Below are positions 1-11,544 of a stretch of 64,000 nt of DNA, in pieces. Each line of letters starts with the position of its first letter. Position 1 is the stretch's first letter. The stretch is from contig VJWM01000063.1 in assembly GCA_010909165.1 (NCBI GenBank), positions 1,759,595-1,823,594 on the forward strand. Reading direction: 5' to 3'. The notes under the pieces are model-generated. The model was not told where the DNA came from, did not search any database, and saw nothing but the letters and a program-made list of their open reading frames with translations. The translations under genes and the position numbers were made by a program. Origin of the DNA: Anthoceros angustus (taxonomy: Eukaryota; Streptophyta; Anthocerotopsida; Anthocerotales; Anthocerotaceae).

Positions 1-2200
1 CAAGAGCCTCGCCGCGGCGCGATCGCCGATGAAGCCTTCTTGTCACGACATCGTAAAGCTCCAACCCCGGACGCCACCACCGCCGCAGCAACCCTCCGTG
101 TCTATCCGATGTCCTTCTCCATAATCGAGTGCACGGTCAACACCCGGCGTGGTCCGGATTCCCCATCCTGCACTCTCTCTCGCGCGCCTCGCCGCGGGAT
201 GTCGAAAACATCTTGGCCTCACGCGCTCGCGCATTCCGTTTCGCGCATGGGAGATGGCTGGCAGCTTTCTTCGCAGCCTCCAGGAGGACGGAAGCAGACT
301 GCCATGCCGCAACCAGCCGCTCGTATGTTTTCAAGAATCGACGCCCGGCGGCGGCTGCGATCGCGTTCACCGCCGCCATGCCTCGCCGCCTCCCCATCTC
401 GCCAGCCGGAGGGCGCCCTCCTTTCATCTGCGGAATCGTCAATGACCACGAAGGCCCCACTGCGATTGCCCCCGGTCGAGGCGATGGCACAAAGCCACTT
501 GGTCAAGTCGGATCTCGGTCCGGCCGGAGATCGAGTCTGTCGTCCACCACTTGTGTGCACGTCATCTCCGTCGAAATCCGCTTCCCGCCGCCGCTCCTTC
601 CTCCTCTTCCAAGACCCACTTTTTCGGTAGTTGCGGACCATGAGCAGCGTCATCGGGATCGGGATCCCGGACATACAAAGCGCACCTTGCAAAACGTTAG
701 CGCCTGTGATGCGGTGCTAAGGCGAAACGAGGCGGGTCATCTGTGAGGCTGCGATCGGCGAAGCTGCGGGCTTGCACCTGCCAGTTCGCTGAAGCAACCA
801 GGCCCAAATTCTTGCGGGAAGGCGGAAGAGGGCTGCCACCTGGTCCACGAGTGCGGCCGCCAGAGTCCCCGGATCAAACTCGGAACCGTCATACCTCGCT
901 CCCACGGGCATGGCAGCCGGTACGTGCAACTCCACCACTGTGCAATCTGCTGCAGCAATCCTCTTGACAAACCGCCTCCCCCCATCTGCCTCTGGTCCTA
1001 AGTGGATGGCCTCGTAAATGCGATTCTGCGGAACCGTGATAGCGAGCTTCTTCATGTGCACTCGGCCCTGCGCTGCCAGACGCCCGCCCTCTCTGCCGTC
1101 TCCCCCCCCCAGGAACCATAATCGGGTGATTGCGGCGTTGTGTGAGGGGGATGTTTCCCATAGCCGCACGCACCGTTGCAGGTTCCGGCGCCGTGGAGGG
1201 AACGTGCACCCCCACCCTCACTGTCCCCGGAAGGTACCTGCTCCGGTCGCTGCGCCCAGACTGCGACGCCGAGCCTGCAATGGACACTTCTGGCCAAGGG
1301 TCCGCCGCACCAGTGGCCGCTGGTGTCTGGCAAACACCGGAGGGGCCTTGCGGATTGCCTCGCGCACTGTGAATTCTAGCAGGCGTGCAGGAGGCTTGCA
1401 AACGCGATGAGGCCGACCTTGGCAGTGGGGGATTTGACTGGAAGACATTTGCATCCTCGTCGTCGGAGTTCACCCAATCTCCGAGAATGTCGTCACCGCC
1501 ATCGTGCACAGCATTCAGACGGCGACGGCGCTCCGGCCTCTCCTCGTTCGCCATGTTTTCACTTGGATTGGTGCACAGTCCACCAAAAAAAAGATGGGTG
1601 TGCCTTGGTCACGGCCGCGCGATTTCCGGTCAAGGGTGGAGATGGCGGGGGCGGCGTGTCCGCGATGGCGACCAGCCGCGCCCCGATCTGCAGGAAGATA
1701 CGGGCGCCGTCTCCCGTCTTCACTTCTGCGCGACAAGAGCGGAGGTTCATTATTTCGTGAGTCGTGCCCCAAACGCCTCAAACCCCGCTTAGGATTAACA
1801 AAAATGCCCGCCTTTCGATGTACGGAAACACGACATTCATTACATCGGAAAGACGGAGATGGGCGCCGCGTTCCGCCGTCTCCGGCATGCACCTCGTCGG
1901 ATGGCGCATTGTTTAAGGCGGATGGTGGAGATGAGGACATCTTTGCTGCGCCCTTCTAGAAGACGCGTTGTTTATGTTTGAAGTATTCGTGCGGAGGGAC
2001 CGGGCAGAGGCCGTGGACAAGAATGCGGCGCGACGCTTGGGAAGACGCGGTCGCATCTTCAGCAGACAGGGCCATGCTGCATGCCGGTGGCGGTCGTGAG
2101 CAGTTGGCGGCCTCGTCTACAAAACATCGTGCGCTCACGGAAGGGGATTCCGACATGACCAAGGACGGCCGTGTTCGCTCGTAGCAATTTGCGGTTTTGT
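1..2200. other. GC-rich unassigned segment with broken ORFs
   Basis: No gene is recognised here. The minus strand holds two overlapping open stretches that look somewhat protein-like: 889-1554 (221 codons, acidic start MANEERPERRRRL) and 717-1169 in another frame, with a stretch HMKKLAITVPQNRIYEAIHL. A third minus-strand stretch lies at 1515-1940. High GC lowers the chance of stops in every frame, so length is weak evidence. The fragments could be the remains of a gag-like or lineage-specific gene; no catalytic or metal-binding motif is visible. Confidence 0.3.
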
Positions 2201-2219
2201 CAAATCACTTCCTCCATAC

Positions 2220-4060
2220 ATTCACCCAAGCATATATAGTGAATTTGTCCTGCATTTCGAACGAATGGATGGCGGAATAACGGATGGATATTGAGTATGA
2301 GGTTTTTGTTCACACATGGCTAGTAGGAGGGTTTTGGGCCAAACTATAAGGCCCAAAAAGGATGGAACATAATGCATAATGTTTTCAATTTTCAAAGGCC
2401 AAGGAAGATAGTGGTACATATAGTACAGAGGACTTGACAACCTTGGCCTTTGGGATATTTGAAAGGAGGAAACATCATGCATGGTGTGTCCATGCCAAAG
2501 GCCAAGGAAGGCGAGAGGCATATACTACAAAGGACATGTCATCCTTGGCATTTGGGATTTGTCACAAACGAAACATCATGCATGTTGTTTCAACCACCAA
2601 AGGCCAAGGAAGTTAGTGCTACATATACGGTAGGCTTGGTCTTCCCATATGTGTGTGTCAATAGTTGGATGGCAGTAGATGTAAAGGTAAAACATCTTTA
2701 GGGTTTAGCGAAGGGACGTTGGCGTGTTAGAGCATGTGCACATATGCATGTAATCCCATATATAGACATAAATATTACATATGTCTTGTTCCTTGGACTT
2801 TGGCCTATAGTAGGATTGATAGGACATGCTAGCATCCTTGAAAGGTTGGTATATAATATATGGATATATATGTAGGAGAAAGTTGAAAAATAAGCATGCT
2901 GCTGCACAGGATGTGCTCAGGTTTTTTCTTCCTCTATCCCTTGCAGAAAGGAAATTTTCCATGCATCGTCGATAAAGTTTCTTGGCATATGCCTAAGGAT
3001 CTTTGTGCAGGTAGCAATGAAAAAGCTTCTTATTTTTTGTTTCCCTTTTCTATGTATCGCGAAAGGGTTTTCCTTTATATGCATCAATGAAAAGGGTCCT
3101 TGCACTTTGGTACAAGTGACTGATAATGTCTTCGCCTTGGAAAAGAGGTATATTATGTTCTCTATATGCGGGAAAAACCGTATACCGCATGATATGTGAG
3201 AAGTTGTGCTCTCTAGTTTTGCCTTCTTCTATCCTTCGTCGATGGCAAGTTTCCATGCATCATGAACAAAGTTCCTTGGGGCATGGGGAATGAACTTTGT
3301 CCATGATGCATGCGAAATCGATATTGTTTTTGCCCTTTTCTTCTGGTTTTTTCGCTTGACTTCGGGAAAATGGTCCTTGGCCTTTGGTAGAAGTGAATGG
3401 TAATGTCTTCATCTTAGAACTAAGGTATATTATGTATGTCTATATATGCAAGAATAACACCGTTAACGTGCATGATAGGATAGAAGTTGTGTTGTGGGTT
3501 TTCCTTTTGTGCTTTCGCTTTTTCCATGCATCCGACGAGTTCCTTGGCCTATGGCGAAGGCTTTCAGTGCATTGAAAGTTCCTTTCCATATGTTACCTTT
3601 TGTATGCTTCGTGCATCTTTCCCGACATGTGGGAAAAGGCTCCTTGGCCTTTGGCACATGTGACTATGAATGTATTCGCCGTTGAACCGAGGTATATCAT
3701 GTATGTCTCTATATGTGCAGAATAACAACGTAAACCTACATGACATGGGCGAAGTTTTGTTTTGGTTTTGTCCCCTTGTAATCTTCGCCTGTGGCAATTC
3801 TTTGAATGCATCCTCCAAAAAGCTGTTTGGCCCATGGGGATTGATTTTTTCCCACGATGCGACGGAAATTTTCCTTATGTTTTTTCCCGGTCTGTATGCT
3901 TGGCCTATGTGTATGCTTGGCCAATGGAATTGTCTCTACATGCATCATCGAAAAGGGTCCTTCGCCTATGGTACAAGACATTGTTCATGACCGGTCTTTG
4001 AAACTAGTTATAGCATACAGCTATATATGTAGGAATAACGTGGAAAACAAACATGGTGCT
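2220..4060. repeat. Decayed complex satellite, period about 270-315 bp
   Basis: The phrase TCCTTG..CTTTGG(T), followed by an AGGTATATTATGT-like block and a CTATATATGC-like block, recurs near 3097, 3374, 3641 and 3958 (spacings 277, 267 and 317 bp). Between 2385 and 2620 the same core appears alternately as AAAGGCCAAGGA and its reverse complement, so the older monomers seem to be arranged in both orientations. ORFs here are short and on both strands, with none recognised. I infer a non-coding satellite-like array in decay. Confidence 0.6.
3254..3312. repeat. Imperfect inverted repeat inside the satellite
   Basis: CATGCATCATGAACAAAGTTC (first 20 bases count) at 3254 is mirrored by GAACTTTGTCCATGATGCAT starting at 3292, separated by about 17 nt. 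One mismatch is visible in the arm. It could fold as a hairpin or mark a head-to-head junction of two monomers. Confidence 0.7.
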
Positions 4061-5408
4061 TGCGGTTGGTATACGATTTTCCCTCCGCATCGTGTAAATC
4101 ATTGGCCACATGGCGGATGACGTTTTGGATGATGCATGCCATTACGTTGTCCTCCATGACGCACTTGTTGTTCTCAAGGTTGTGGAGTCCGAGGCACAAA
4201 CGCCAAGGCAGCGGCAAACTCCGTCGCGCGATCCACAACGGCGGGTGAACGCGTTGGAAGCCGCCCGAACTTGCCGTGATGGGCGGAACGAACTGGCCAT
4301 ACCGGGGAAAGAGCGGCGAGGAAGAATGGCGGGGCGCGAGACAATGCGGCGGGGCGGTAGTGCATAGAACGGGTTTGGCCGCTGCCATCCCGTGTTGTAA
4401 GGGCGATTGGTGTGGAGGTGATTATGCGTGCGTGGACACCTCCCGGCCTCTACACGGTGTAGGGTGCGGAACAGCGGTGGATGAACACGCCGGAAGTGTG
4501 ATGGATGGGAGGAAGGAGCCGAGTGGTGCGCGTGCTCGGCGATGGCACCGGACGGTGGGCAATCGCTTTTTCCGCAGCGCACATCCTTGGAATGGGCGAG
4601 GAGTTTGCATGTGGCTAGTGGAAACGCCGAGGAGGTGGTGCGGAAGGTCAAGGAGGACTTACAGTGCAGCTTAACGATCACAACACACGAGCGAGAAAGG
4701 CGGTTGTCGTGCAGTGCCGTCTTGCCGAGGAGGTGAAGCTCCGGTGGGACAAAGGGAAAAGGAATCGGGGAGGACGGCCCAAGCGGGATGGCCGTTGTGG
4801 AAGGGAAGGCGGAGGAGGAGGCGGGAGTGGCATGGATGATGGGAGGACGTTTCGGTGAGGAGGTGCGGAGGAAGGGGTCTAGCAGACCATTTTGTTTTCT
4901 TGCTTTTTTGCTTGCTATGCGATCACATTATGACCTTGCCATCTTTGCATTAGTGGCAATGGTAGTAGTAGTGGCGGTGGCGCTTGTGGACCGAGACGGT
5001 GACCCACTATTATATTGGTGGTAGAAACCCCGAAAATGATTCTAAATAGTGATGTGTTAGGCGGTCCAAGATACGCCCATCGCGAGTGTCATGTGAAGAG
5101 GAAAGGGGTTGGCGGTTAAGGACACGAACACAAGGAGGGCCAAAAGGGTTGACAAATCGCTAGTGCACCTAAATGTCATGGTTGCCATGCGGTTAGTCGG
5201 CGGGTGGACGACACCGAGTTCATGATGAGTGGCGAGCGCGCACGAACCGATGCTTGCATGCGAGAAAATTGTCCCGTAAGGCGGCCGCGCCGCGGCAATG
5301 GCAACGGACGCCGCCACGGTGAGCGCCATCCCGCAAGGCCGCGCGGTGGAAAACAACGGCGCAAAAAGGCGCGGTGGCGGGCGGGGAGTAAAGCGAGTCG
5401 GCGAAGGA
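3561..5408. repeat. Tandem segmental duplication, copy 1
   Basis: The block beginning CTTTCAGTGCATTGAAAGTT recurs from 5412 to 7272 in the same orientation. Both copies run into the same end sequence (AGTAAAGCGAGTCGGCGAAGG), and the short word GGCGAAGG sits at the left edge, the junction and the right edge, so it may mark unequal exchange. The block contains satellite monomers (to about 4060), then a GC-richer part without a recognised gene. Confidence 0.92.
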
Positions 5409-5411
5409 ACT

Positions 5412-7272
5412 GCTTTCAGTGCATTGAAAGTTCCTTTCCATATGTTACCTTTTGTATGCTTCGTGCATCTTTCCCGACATGTGGGAAAAGGCTCCTTGGC
5501 CTTTGGCACATGTGACTATGAATGTATTCGTTGAACCGAGGTATATCATGTATGTCTCTATATGTGCAGAATAACAACGTAAACCCGCATGACATGGGCG
5601 AAGTTTTGTTTTGGTTTTGTCCTTGTAATCTTCGCTGTGGCAATTCTTTGAATGCATCCTCCAAAAGTTGGCCCATGGGGATTGATTTTCCCACGATGCG
5701 CCGGAAATTTTCCTTATGTTTTTTCAGTGCTATGGCCTATGTGTATGCTTGGCCAATGGAATTGTCTCTACATGCATCATCGAAAAGGGTCCTTCGCCTA
5801 TGGTACAAGACATTGTTCATGACCTGGTCTTTGAAACTAGTTATAGCATACATATATATGTAGGAATAACGTGGAAAACAAACATGGTGCTTGGGTTGGT
5901 ATACGATTTTCCCTCCGCATCGTGGTAAATCATTGGCCACATGGCGGATGACGTTTTGGATGATGCATGCCATTACGTTGTCCTCGCATGACGCACTTGT
6001 TCTCAAGGTTGTGGAGTCCGAGGCACAAACGCCAAGGAACGGCACAAACTCGTCCCCGCCGCGATCCACAACGGTGCGTTTGGGAAGCGCCCGAACTTGC
6101 CGTGATGGGCGGAACGAATCGGCCATACCGGGGAAAGAGCAGAAGCGACCGAGGAAGAAGAATGGCGGGGCGCGAGACAATGGAAGCGGACGACCGGGTG
6201 CATAGAACGGTTGGTGGCGGCTGCCATCCCGGTGTTGTAAGGCGATTGGTGTGGAGGTGATTATGCGTGCGTGGACACCTCCCGCCTTCTACACGGGTGT
6301 AGGGTGCGGAACCATGGATGACGAACACGCCGGAAGTGTGAAGGATGGGGAGGGAAGGAGCCGAGGTGTGGTGCGCGTGCTCGGGCTGATGGCGACGACA
6401 ATGGGCAATCGCTTTTCACCGCGCACATCCTTGGAATGGAGGCGAGGAGTTTGCCGCTGGTGGCTAGTGGAAACGCCGAGGAGGTGGTGCGGAAGGTCAA
6501 GGAGGACTTACAGTGCAGCTTAACGATCACAACACACGAGCGAGAAGGCGGTTGTCGTGCAGTGCCGTCTTGCCGAGGAGGTGAAGCTCCGGTGGGACAA
6601 AGGGAAAGGAATCGGGGAGGACGGCCCAAGCGGGATGGCCGTTGTGGAAGGGAAGGCGGAGGAGGAGGCGGGAGTGGCATGGATGATGGGAGGACGTTTC
6701 GGTGAGGAGGTGCGGAGGAAGGGGTCTAGCAGACCATTTTGTTTTCTTGCTTTTTTGCTTGCTATGCGATCACATTATGACCTTGCCATCTTTGCATTAG
6801 TGGCAATGGTAGTAGTAGTGGCGGTGGCGCTTGTGGACCGAGACGGTGACCCACTATTATATGCAATTGGTAGAAACCCCGAAAATGATTCTAAATAGTG
6901 ATGTGTTAGGCGGTCCAAGATACGCCCATCGCGAGTGTCATGTGAAGAGGAAAGGGGTTGGCGGTTAAGGACACGAACACAAGGAGGGCCAAAAGGGTTG
7001 ACAAATCGCTAGTGCACCTAAATGTCATGGTTGCCATGCGGTTAGTCGGCGGGGTGGACGACAATTGAGTTCATGATGAGTGGCGAGCGCGCACGAACCG
7101 ATGCTTGCATGCGAGAAAATTGTCCCGTAAGGCGGCCTCCCGGCGATGGCGGCGGGGCGCCTCCCCATGGCCATGGCGGCGGGGCGCCTCCCCATGGAGG
7201 CGGCAGGCGCGGTGGAAACAACGGCGCAAAAAGGCGCGGTGGCGGGCGGGGAGTAAAGCGAGTCGGCGAAGG
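5412..7272. repeat. Tandem segmental duplication, copy 2
   Basis: This is the second copy of the block at 3561-5408. Differences from copy 1 are mostly gains or losses of 1-10 nt, often next to C/G runs (for example TATTCGCCGTTGAACC versus TATTCGTTGAACC). Near 7135-7215 copy 2 carries two CCTCCCCATGG units where copy 1 has an unrelated GC-rich stretch, so the minisatellite to the right reaches into this copy. Confidence 0.92.
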
Positions 7273-8620
7273 AGGCGGGGAGTGATGGAGAAGGAGACAA
7301 GCGCGGCGGGAAGCGGGCGGCGGGAGGGGAGGAGGCGGACGGCGGCATGGTGCCGCTGGGAGGAGGAGACACTCTTCCTTGGCGGGGCGGCGAGGCGGGG
7401 CGGAGGAGGAGGCGGGGAGGGCAGCCTCCCCATGGCCATGGCGGCGCGGCGAGGCGGCGGGCGGGGAGGCGGAGGCGGGCGGGGCGCCTCCCCATGGAGA
7501 AGGAGGCGGGCGGGCAGGGCTCCCGGCGATGGTGGCGGCGGCGCGGGGCCCAGCGGCGGCGCGGGGAGGGCATGCCTCCCCATGTCCGAGACGGGAGGCG
7601 GGGGGAGCGCCCCGCCTCGGAGGAAAGGGGGCAGCCTCCCGGCGATGGAGGCTGCGGCAGCGGGTGCCCGGCACAGAGCAGGCGGGGAGGGCACTGCCTC
7701 CCCATGGAGAAGGCGGGCGGGGCGGCAGGCGCCTCCCGGCGATGGGCGGCGGCAGTGCAGGGGCCCAGGCGTGGCGCGGGCGGGGAGGGCATGCCTCCCC
7801 ATGGAGCATGGAGGCGGGCGGGGAGGCGAGCCGCCTCCGCCTCGAAAGGGGCCGTGGCCTCCCCGATGGAGGCCGCAGCAGCGGGGTGCCCAGCGGGCGC
7901 AGCGGGGAGGGGAGCCGCCTCCCCATGGAGAAGGAGTCGGGGCGGCAGGAGGCGCCTCCCAACGATGGAGGCGGCAGTGCGGGAGGGCACTGCCTCCCCA
8001 TGGCGGAGGCGGGGAGGCAGGCGCCCGCCTCCAAGGCAGGGGGCAGGTGGCCTCGCGATGGCGGCAGGCGCGGGGCGGCGGCGGCGGGAGGCGGGCGGGG
8101 GAGCCTGCCTCCCCATGGAGAAGGCGGGCGGGAGGCGGGGCGCCTCCCCATGGAGGCGGCAGCAGTGGGGCCCAGGCGGGGCGCAGCGGGGAGGGCACAT
8201 GCCTCCCCATGTCCATGGCGACGGGAGGCGGGGGAGAGTCGCCCGCCTCGGAGGAAAGGGGGTGCCTCCCAGCGATGGAGGCGCAGCGGGTGCCCGGCGG
8301 CGCGGCGGGAGGCACGCCTCCCCATGGAGAAGGAGTGGGAGGCGCAGGCGCCTCCCGGATGGCGGGGGCCAGCGGGCGCGGGGAGGCTCGCCTCCCCATG
8401 GCCATGGAGGCGGGGGGCGTGGAGGGCAGAGCCGCCTCCGCCTCGAGGAAAGGGGCGGCTGGCCTCCCCTCGGCGATGGGCGGCGGTGGCGCGGGAACCC
8501 CAGCGGCGGGCGGGGGGCGCGCCTCCCCATGGTGATGGACGTGGAGGTGGGCTGGAGCGGAGGAGCCAGCGGTGGAGGAGACGTGGGGGAGGGCAGGTTG
8601 CCCTCCCCCACGGCGATGGC
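7135..8620. repeat. GC-rich minisatellite with CCTCCCCATGG core
   Basis: The core GCCTCCCCATGG, usually followed by AGAAGG or AGGCGG, occurs about sixteen times from 7163 to 8520 at irregular 25-130-bp spacing, with variants ending CCATGTCC and one outlier near 8985. The spacers are G/C-only phrases such as GGCGGGCGGGGAGG and CCGGCGATGG. The core is partly self-complementary around CCATGG. Because stops are nearly absent, several frames on both strands stay open for hundreds of codons with low-complexity Gly/Ala/Arg/Pro translations. I read this as non-coding tandem repeat. Confidence 0.85.
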
Positions 8621-8779
8621 GGGGGCAGATGCTGCCACTGCGCAGCGGCAGAGGGAGAGGGAGCGGGAGCATTGCGCATTGGAGGAGGAAGGCAACCCCG
8701 CCTTTGGGGACGACGGGGTCGTTGAGGACGGCGAAGGAGGGGCGATTGCCGCCGAGGCCGAGGCCGAGGGGGGAGGAGG

Positions 8780-10165
8780 GGATGGAGGCAGGCTGCCTCA
8801 CGCGGCCGGGCCCGAGCCGGAGGCCGAGCTCGGGCATGGCGGTGGCAGTGCCATGTCCGCCGCCGCCATGCCCGACCCCGAGGTCGGCCATGGTGGCGGG
8901 AGGGCGATGACTGCCGCCGCCGAGGCCGACGGAGGCTGGCGATGGCGGGATCGAGGCGGGAGGGAGGCGGGAGGGCGAGTCGCCCGCCTCCCCATGGAGG
9001 CGGAGGCGAGCCGCGCGCCGGGCGGCGATCTCAGGAGTGGGGCCAGGCGCCATCCGGTTGAGGAAGGCGTATGGGAGGAATAACCCGTTCCATCGGTGGC
9101 GCCATCTCGGCGTGGGCAGCAGCAGATTAGGCGGAGGCTCGGCGGTGCGGAGGAGGCGGAGGCTGCTGCTGCGCGAGCTCACGGCGGTGGAGGAGATCCG
9201 GCGGCACCCGTGAGGAGGAGGAGGAGGAGGAGGAGGGGTGGGAGCAACCGGTGTGTGGCGGGGCGGAGGCCATGTCGGAAGAAGATGGAGAGCGGAGTGC
9301 GGCTCAACCCCAACTCGGAGGGCGAGCACAAGGGGAGGAAGCGCGACTCGTCGGACACGGTCCGGCGGAAGCGCCGCGGCGGTGCCTCGACGCCCAATGC
9401 CCGGACGCTACCGCCGGAGGCGGACGCGCCACCGATGAGAGCGATGAACGGGAATGCTCGGCCGCCGAGGCCATGGAGGCAGCCTCACGCCGGGCCCGAG
9501 CCGGAGGCCGAGCTCGCATGGCGGTGGCGGCACGTCCGCCGCCATGCCCGACCCCGAGGTCGGCCATGGTGGCGGGAGGGCGATGATCGCCGCCGAGACC
9601 GAGGCCGACGGAGGCCGCGGGCGATGGCGGGATCGAGGGCGGGATGCGGAAGGCGTGGAGGGGCGACGCCGCGGCCGGAGCGGACGAGCCGCCGGCCGGG
9701 CGGCGATCTCGGGGGAGGAGGAGCGGAGGCTGCTGAGGAAGGCGTATGGGAGGAATAACCGCCATCGGTGGCGCCATCTCGACGTGGAACGGAAGCAGCA
9801 GATTAGGCGGAGGCGGGGCGGAGGCCATGGAGGCGGAGGCGGAGGCGGAGGCGCGCGCGAGCTCACGGGCATGGAGGAGATCCGGCGGCATGTGAGGAGG
9901 AGGAGGAGGAGGAGGAGGAGGGGTGGAGCAACCTGTGACGGTGGCGGAGCGGAGGCCATGTCGGAAGAAGATGGAGAGCGGAGCCCAACCCCAACTCCGC
10001 GGAGGGCGAGCACAAGGGGAGGAAGCGCGACTACGAGGAGCTCGACACCTGTCCGGCGGAAGCGCCGCGGCCAAGGTGCCCGACGCCCAATGCCCGGACG
10101 CTACCGCCGGAGGCGGACGCGCCACCGATGAGAGCGATGAATCATGGAATGCCGACGCCGAGGCC
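8780..10165. repeat. GC-rich tandem duplication, unit about 685 bp
   Basis: Landmarks repeat in order: GAGGAAGGCGTATGGGAGGA at about 9060 and 9735, a (GAG/AGG)n run at about 9212 and 9895, ATGTCGGAAGAAGATGGAGA at 9272 and 9958, and GCGCCACCGATGAGAGCGAT near 9430 and 10120. Reading frames differ between the copies because of small indels. Plus-strand ORFs (for instance 9923-10198, 91 codons, containing ATDESDESWN) end near the copy boundaries. A real exon cannot be excluded, but no domain is recognised. Confidence 0.8.
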
Positions 10166-10169
10166 ATGG

Positions 10170-11130
10170 AGGGCACAATTAAGGTTCTCCGCAGATGATG
10201 AAGCGCATGGAGGACGAGGGAAGTAGGCGTCGTCATCCATTGTGCTCGAGTTGCATCACCAATATTAGGTTTTTGCATAGGGGGCCCAAGCATGCGCCTT
10301 AGGAAGGCCGCGGTAGGAGATAGGGTTGGATGCTAGCTGTGCAATTTTGCGATGTGAGCAGTGGACATCCTTTTGTGATCAATGCAATGGCAGCCCTTCG
10401 CTGTGAAATTTGGCTCTTTGCACGCAGCATGAACATTCTTGGCGAGGTTGTTGGGTACAGGGCGGAGGTGGTGGGTCGCCATCCCTCTTCTGCTTCGAGC
10501 ATCGTGCTTCTTCTTGTTTGAAAGAGGATCGTGGCTCTCATTGTTTCCGATCGTGGGTTCCTTAAGGAATACACGGTCCCAAAGTCCATAGTGCGAAGGC
10601 GAGGAACGGCCGTGGGCTGTGCATGGTTCGCAAACCATGGCCGTGCCGCGTGCCGTCATTACTGCGATACCCATGCCGGTAGTGTGTAGGGTTTGACAAT
10701 CAATGGAGCGGCCGCGGCACGTTAGGGTTTGGTGGCCATTGGATTCCCTCGAAGAAAACTTAATGGCACAAGGTAGTGCGGAAACATTCGAAAACATAGT
10801 GTCCCGTCTCTTTGTTTTCAAAGGTGAAAGCACTGAAAATTTTTCAAGGACACCCGTTTCGAGGACATTGTGTGTGTCCCCTTTGGTGCTTGGCCGCTCT
10901 TGGTTAGGGCGCCAAAGCGGCCATGTGGCCATGTGCTGTGAAAAAAGAAACCGTACTGGAATGTACGGTATATTCCTCAAGATCCCCACGCCTTGCATGG
11001 GTTTCGCGAAAAAAAAAATGTCCCATCCCCTCTGTCCCCTTTGGTATGCCATAGATCCGAACGAAGTGATTCTCAGTTTCGGACTCAGGAACCCGCTCAG
11101 ACGAAGCGTAGTCTACCGCAAAGCGGAGGT
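10170..11130. other. Unassigned stretch before the dirigent relic
   Basis: Base composition returns to ordinary here. A minus-strand ORF of 239 codons (10333-11052) covers most of it, but its translation shows no family signature, signal peptide or repeat, and no splice-consistent extension was found. I list it as unassigned rather than as a gene. Confidence 0.3.
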
Positions 11131-11133
11131 AGC

Positions 11134-11544
11134 CTAGCCGGTGCCGCCGGTGACAGGCAGCTCATGCACGTCGTCTGCGAGGTTCCAGAGGCCGGAGATT
11201 TGGAGCGAGCTGCCGTACTACTCGCTGGGCGCGGTGAAGAAGACGGTGAGGTCCTCCTGAAAGGTCTCGCTGCCCGGGGTGTTGGAGTTGGAGACGTACA
11301 TCCCCTGCGCGAAGCCCAGGCGAGGGCTGTCCATATGATGACGCACCCGGTGAGAGGATAATCGAAAAACGGTGCCCTTGCCGAACTGCGAGGCTCTGTT
11401 GCCGCCCTCGAGTACCGATCCGAACACCGGCGTGGAGTCCGTGAAGTGCATCCAGAATCCCACCACGTATTTGGTGGCCGCTGCCTCGCTCGCCCAGAGC
11501 AGAAGCAGCAGCACAGCCAGGCTTAGCCACTCCAGCCCCGCCAT
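11134..11544 (-). pseudogene. Dirigent-like protein relic with in-frame stop
   Basis: Dirigent proteins are secreted beta-barrel proteins that steer stereoselective phenoxy-radical coupling in lignan and terpenoid pathways. The ATG at 11544 opens a signal peptide (MAGLEWLSLAVLLLLLWASE), followed by the family pattern around SPRLGFAQGMYVSN and LTVFFTAPSE, then YGSSLQISGLWNLADDVHEL and a final stop at 11134. Two breaks are visible. A TAG at 11218-11220 sits between E and Y of the conserved E-Y-G-S region. Before SPRLGFAQG the expected V-x-D-x-P-L-T-G segment is legible only in a different frame (VFDYPLTG), implying two small compensating shifts. At 137 codons it is shorter than the usual ~180. 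It is intronless, as most dirigent genes are. Decay is likelier than sequencing error, but either is possible. Confidence 0.8.

Noticed and set aside
7071-9329. Minus-strand ORF of 752 codons, and plus-strand ORFs of 448-578 codons in the same region
   Set aside because: They are low-complexity translations of a stop-poor GC-rich minisatellite, open in several frames on both strands, with no domain.
9304-10293. Minus-strand ORF of 329 codons
   Set aside because: It spans the GC-rich tandem duplication, reads as Pro/Ser/Ala low complexity and changes frame between copies.
10333-11052. Minus-strand ORF of 239 codons as a gene
   Set aside because: No signature, splice context or homologous copy in the window; kept only as unassigned sequence.
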